Shown here: positions 5,677 through 5,963 of the stretch, piece after piece
Numbering within the stretch: the stretch's first letter is position 1
How the letters are laid out: every line of letters begins with the position of its first letter
Assembly (NCBI GenBank): GCA_016867005.1
Contig: VGKM01000077.1
Coordinates: 1-5,963, forward strand
Reading direction: 5' to 3'
Length of the DNA stretch: 5,963 nucleotides
Source of the DNA: Candidatus Omnitrophota bacterium
Lineage (GTDB): Bacteria; Omnitrophota; Gorgyraeia; Gygaellales; Profunditerraquicolaceae
Program-made: the position numbers and the translations under genes
The notes under the pieces: model-generated
What the model saw: the letters and a program-made list of their open reading frames with translations, nothing else
Database searches by the model: none
What the model was told of the DNA's origin: nothing

Positions 5677-5962
5677 AAAGAATTTTTCCCTTTTTAAATA
5701 TGTTTTTTACAAAAGGGTCTCCAAGGGCAAGGCGTTCTTCAACCTCTTCCGGCTTGTAAACGATATAATCAACAGGGGCATCGGTATCCATCAAGCGGTA
5801 TAATTCTCGTATCCTGTCTTCTCCGTAATAGGGGACTTCTCTTTTCACAATGAACAAATCGATATCATGTATTTCTTCGGTACCCCAGGCCGCTGAGCCA
5901 AAAAGTATAATCTTTTCTGGCTTATATTTTTCAATAAGCTGATTTTTAATATTGTCAATTTC
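5669..5962 (-). CDS. MNT-type minimal nucleotidyltransferase (5' partial), HEPN partner
   Basis: Small nucleotidyltransferase of the polymerase-beta superfamily, the usual partner of HEPN proteins; some members act as antitoxins by adding AMP to the HEPN toxin. The frame stays open to the right edge, giving 97 visible residues. Starting at the TTG at 5857 would remove the active site, so the true start lies outside the window. Visible catalytic set: ILFGSAAWG at 19-27 with the Gly-Ser pair at 22-23, DID at 33-35 (metal-binding aspartates, GSx9DxD spacing), and a likely third Asp in APVDYIVY at 65. The motif sits near the N-terminus, so probably only a few residues are missing. The C-terminus (DPFVKNIFKKGKILYG) is typical. 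It is first in the visible minus-strand block and overlaps the HEPN gene by 8 bp. Confidence 0.9.
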   Translation of the reverse strand, partial: EIDNIKNQLIEKYKPEKIILFGSAAWGTEEIHDIDLFIVKREVPYYGEDRIRELYRLMDTDAPVDYIVYKPEEVEERLALGDPFVKNIFKKGKILYG

Positions 5963-5963
5963 T

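Overview
The window reads as part of a moderate-GC bacterial chromosome. Six of its seven protein genes lie on the minus strand in one directional block; the seventh converges on the block from the left. No marker gene fixes the taxon. A branched-chain amino acid (Liv) ABC transporter, a cobalamin-assembly gene, a free-standing 23S-IVP-type four-helix bundle gene and a HEPN/MNT pair together are common in uncultured or anaerobic lineages such as anammox planctomycetes, Nitrospirota and Deltaproteobacteria. That placement is a weak inference.

Layout from left to right: (1) 2-934, plus strand, the C-terminal ~310 residues of CobT (cobalamin lower-ligand activation), cut by the left edge. (2) 997-2464, minus strand, livF and livG, the two ATPases of a Liv-type importer, overlapping by 11 bp. 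(3) 2465-3000, a 536-bp gene-free gap holding two inverted copies of a ~90-bp repeat, each with three small palindromes, around a 170-bp spacer. (4) 3001-3867, livM permease. (5) 3878-4405, a compact unit made of a four-helix bundle (23S rRNA intervening-sequence protein type) gene bracketed by two arrays of degenerate 7-bp repeats (GGACTNT type) in inverted orientation. (6) 4404-5279, livH permease. (7) 5272-5962, a HEPN gene and an MNT nucleotidyltransferase gene (cut by the right edge), overlapping each other and livH by 8 bp each.

In transcription order the minus-strand block is MNT > HEPN > livH > [IVP unit] > livM > [inverted repeat pair] > livG > livF. LivH and LivM would form the membrane channel and LivG and LivF the ATPase pair; no periplasmic binding protein (livJ/livK type) is in the window. 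The conserved livHMGF order is kept, but it has been interrupted twice, at the H/M and M/G junctions, by two unrelated repeat-bearing insertions that leave the flanking reading frames intact. A possible toxin-antitoxin pair is joined to its 5' end by stop/start overlaps.

The most interesting signal is the heptad-repeat-bracketed IVP unit. It has inverted arrays at both ends, its own strong ribosome binding site, an array that supplies the last codons of its gene, and array edges at the livH stop codon and beside the livM ribosome binding site. It looks like a small mobile or domesticated cassette with no recombinase of its own.
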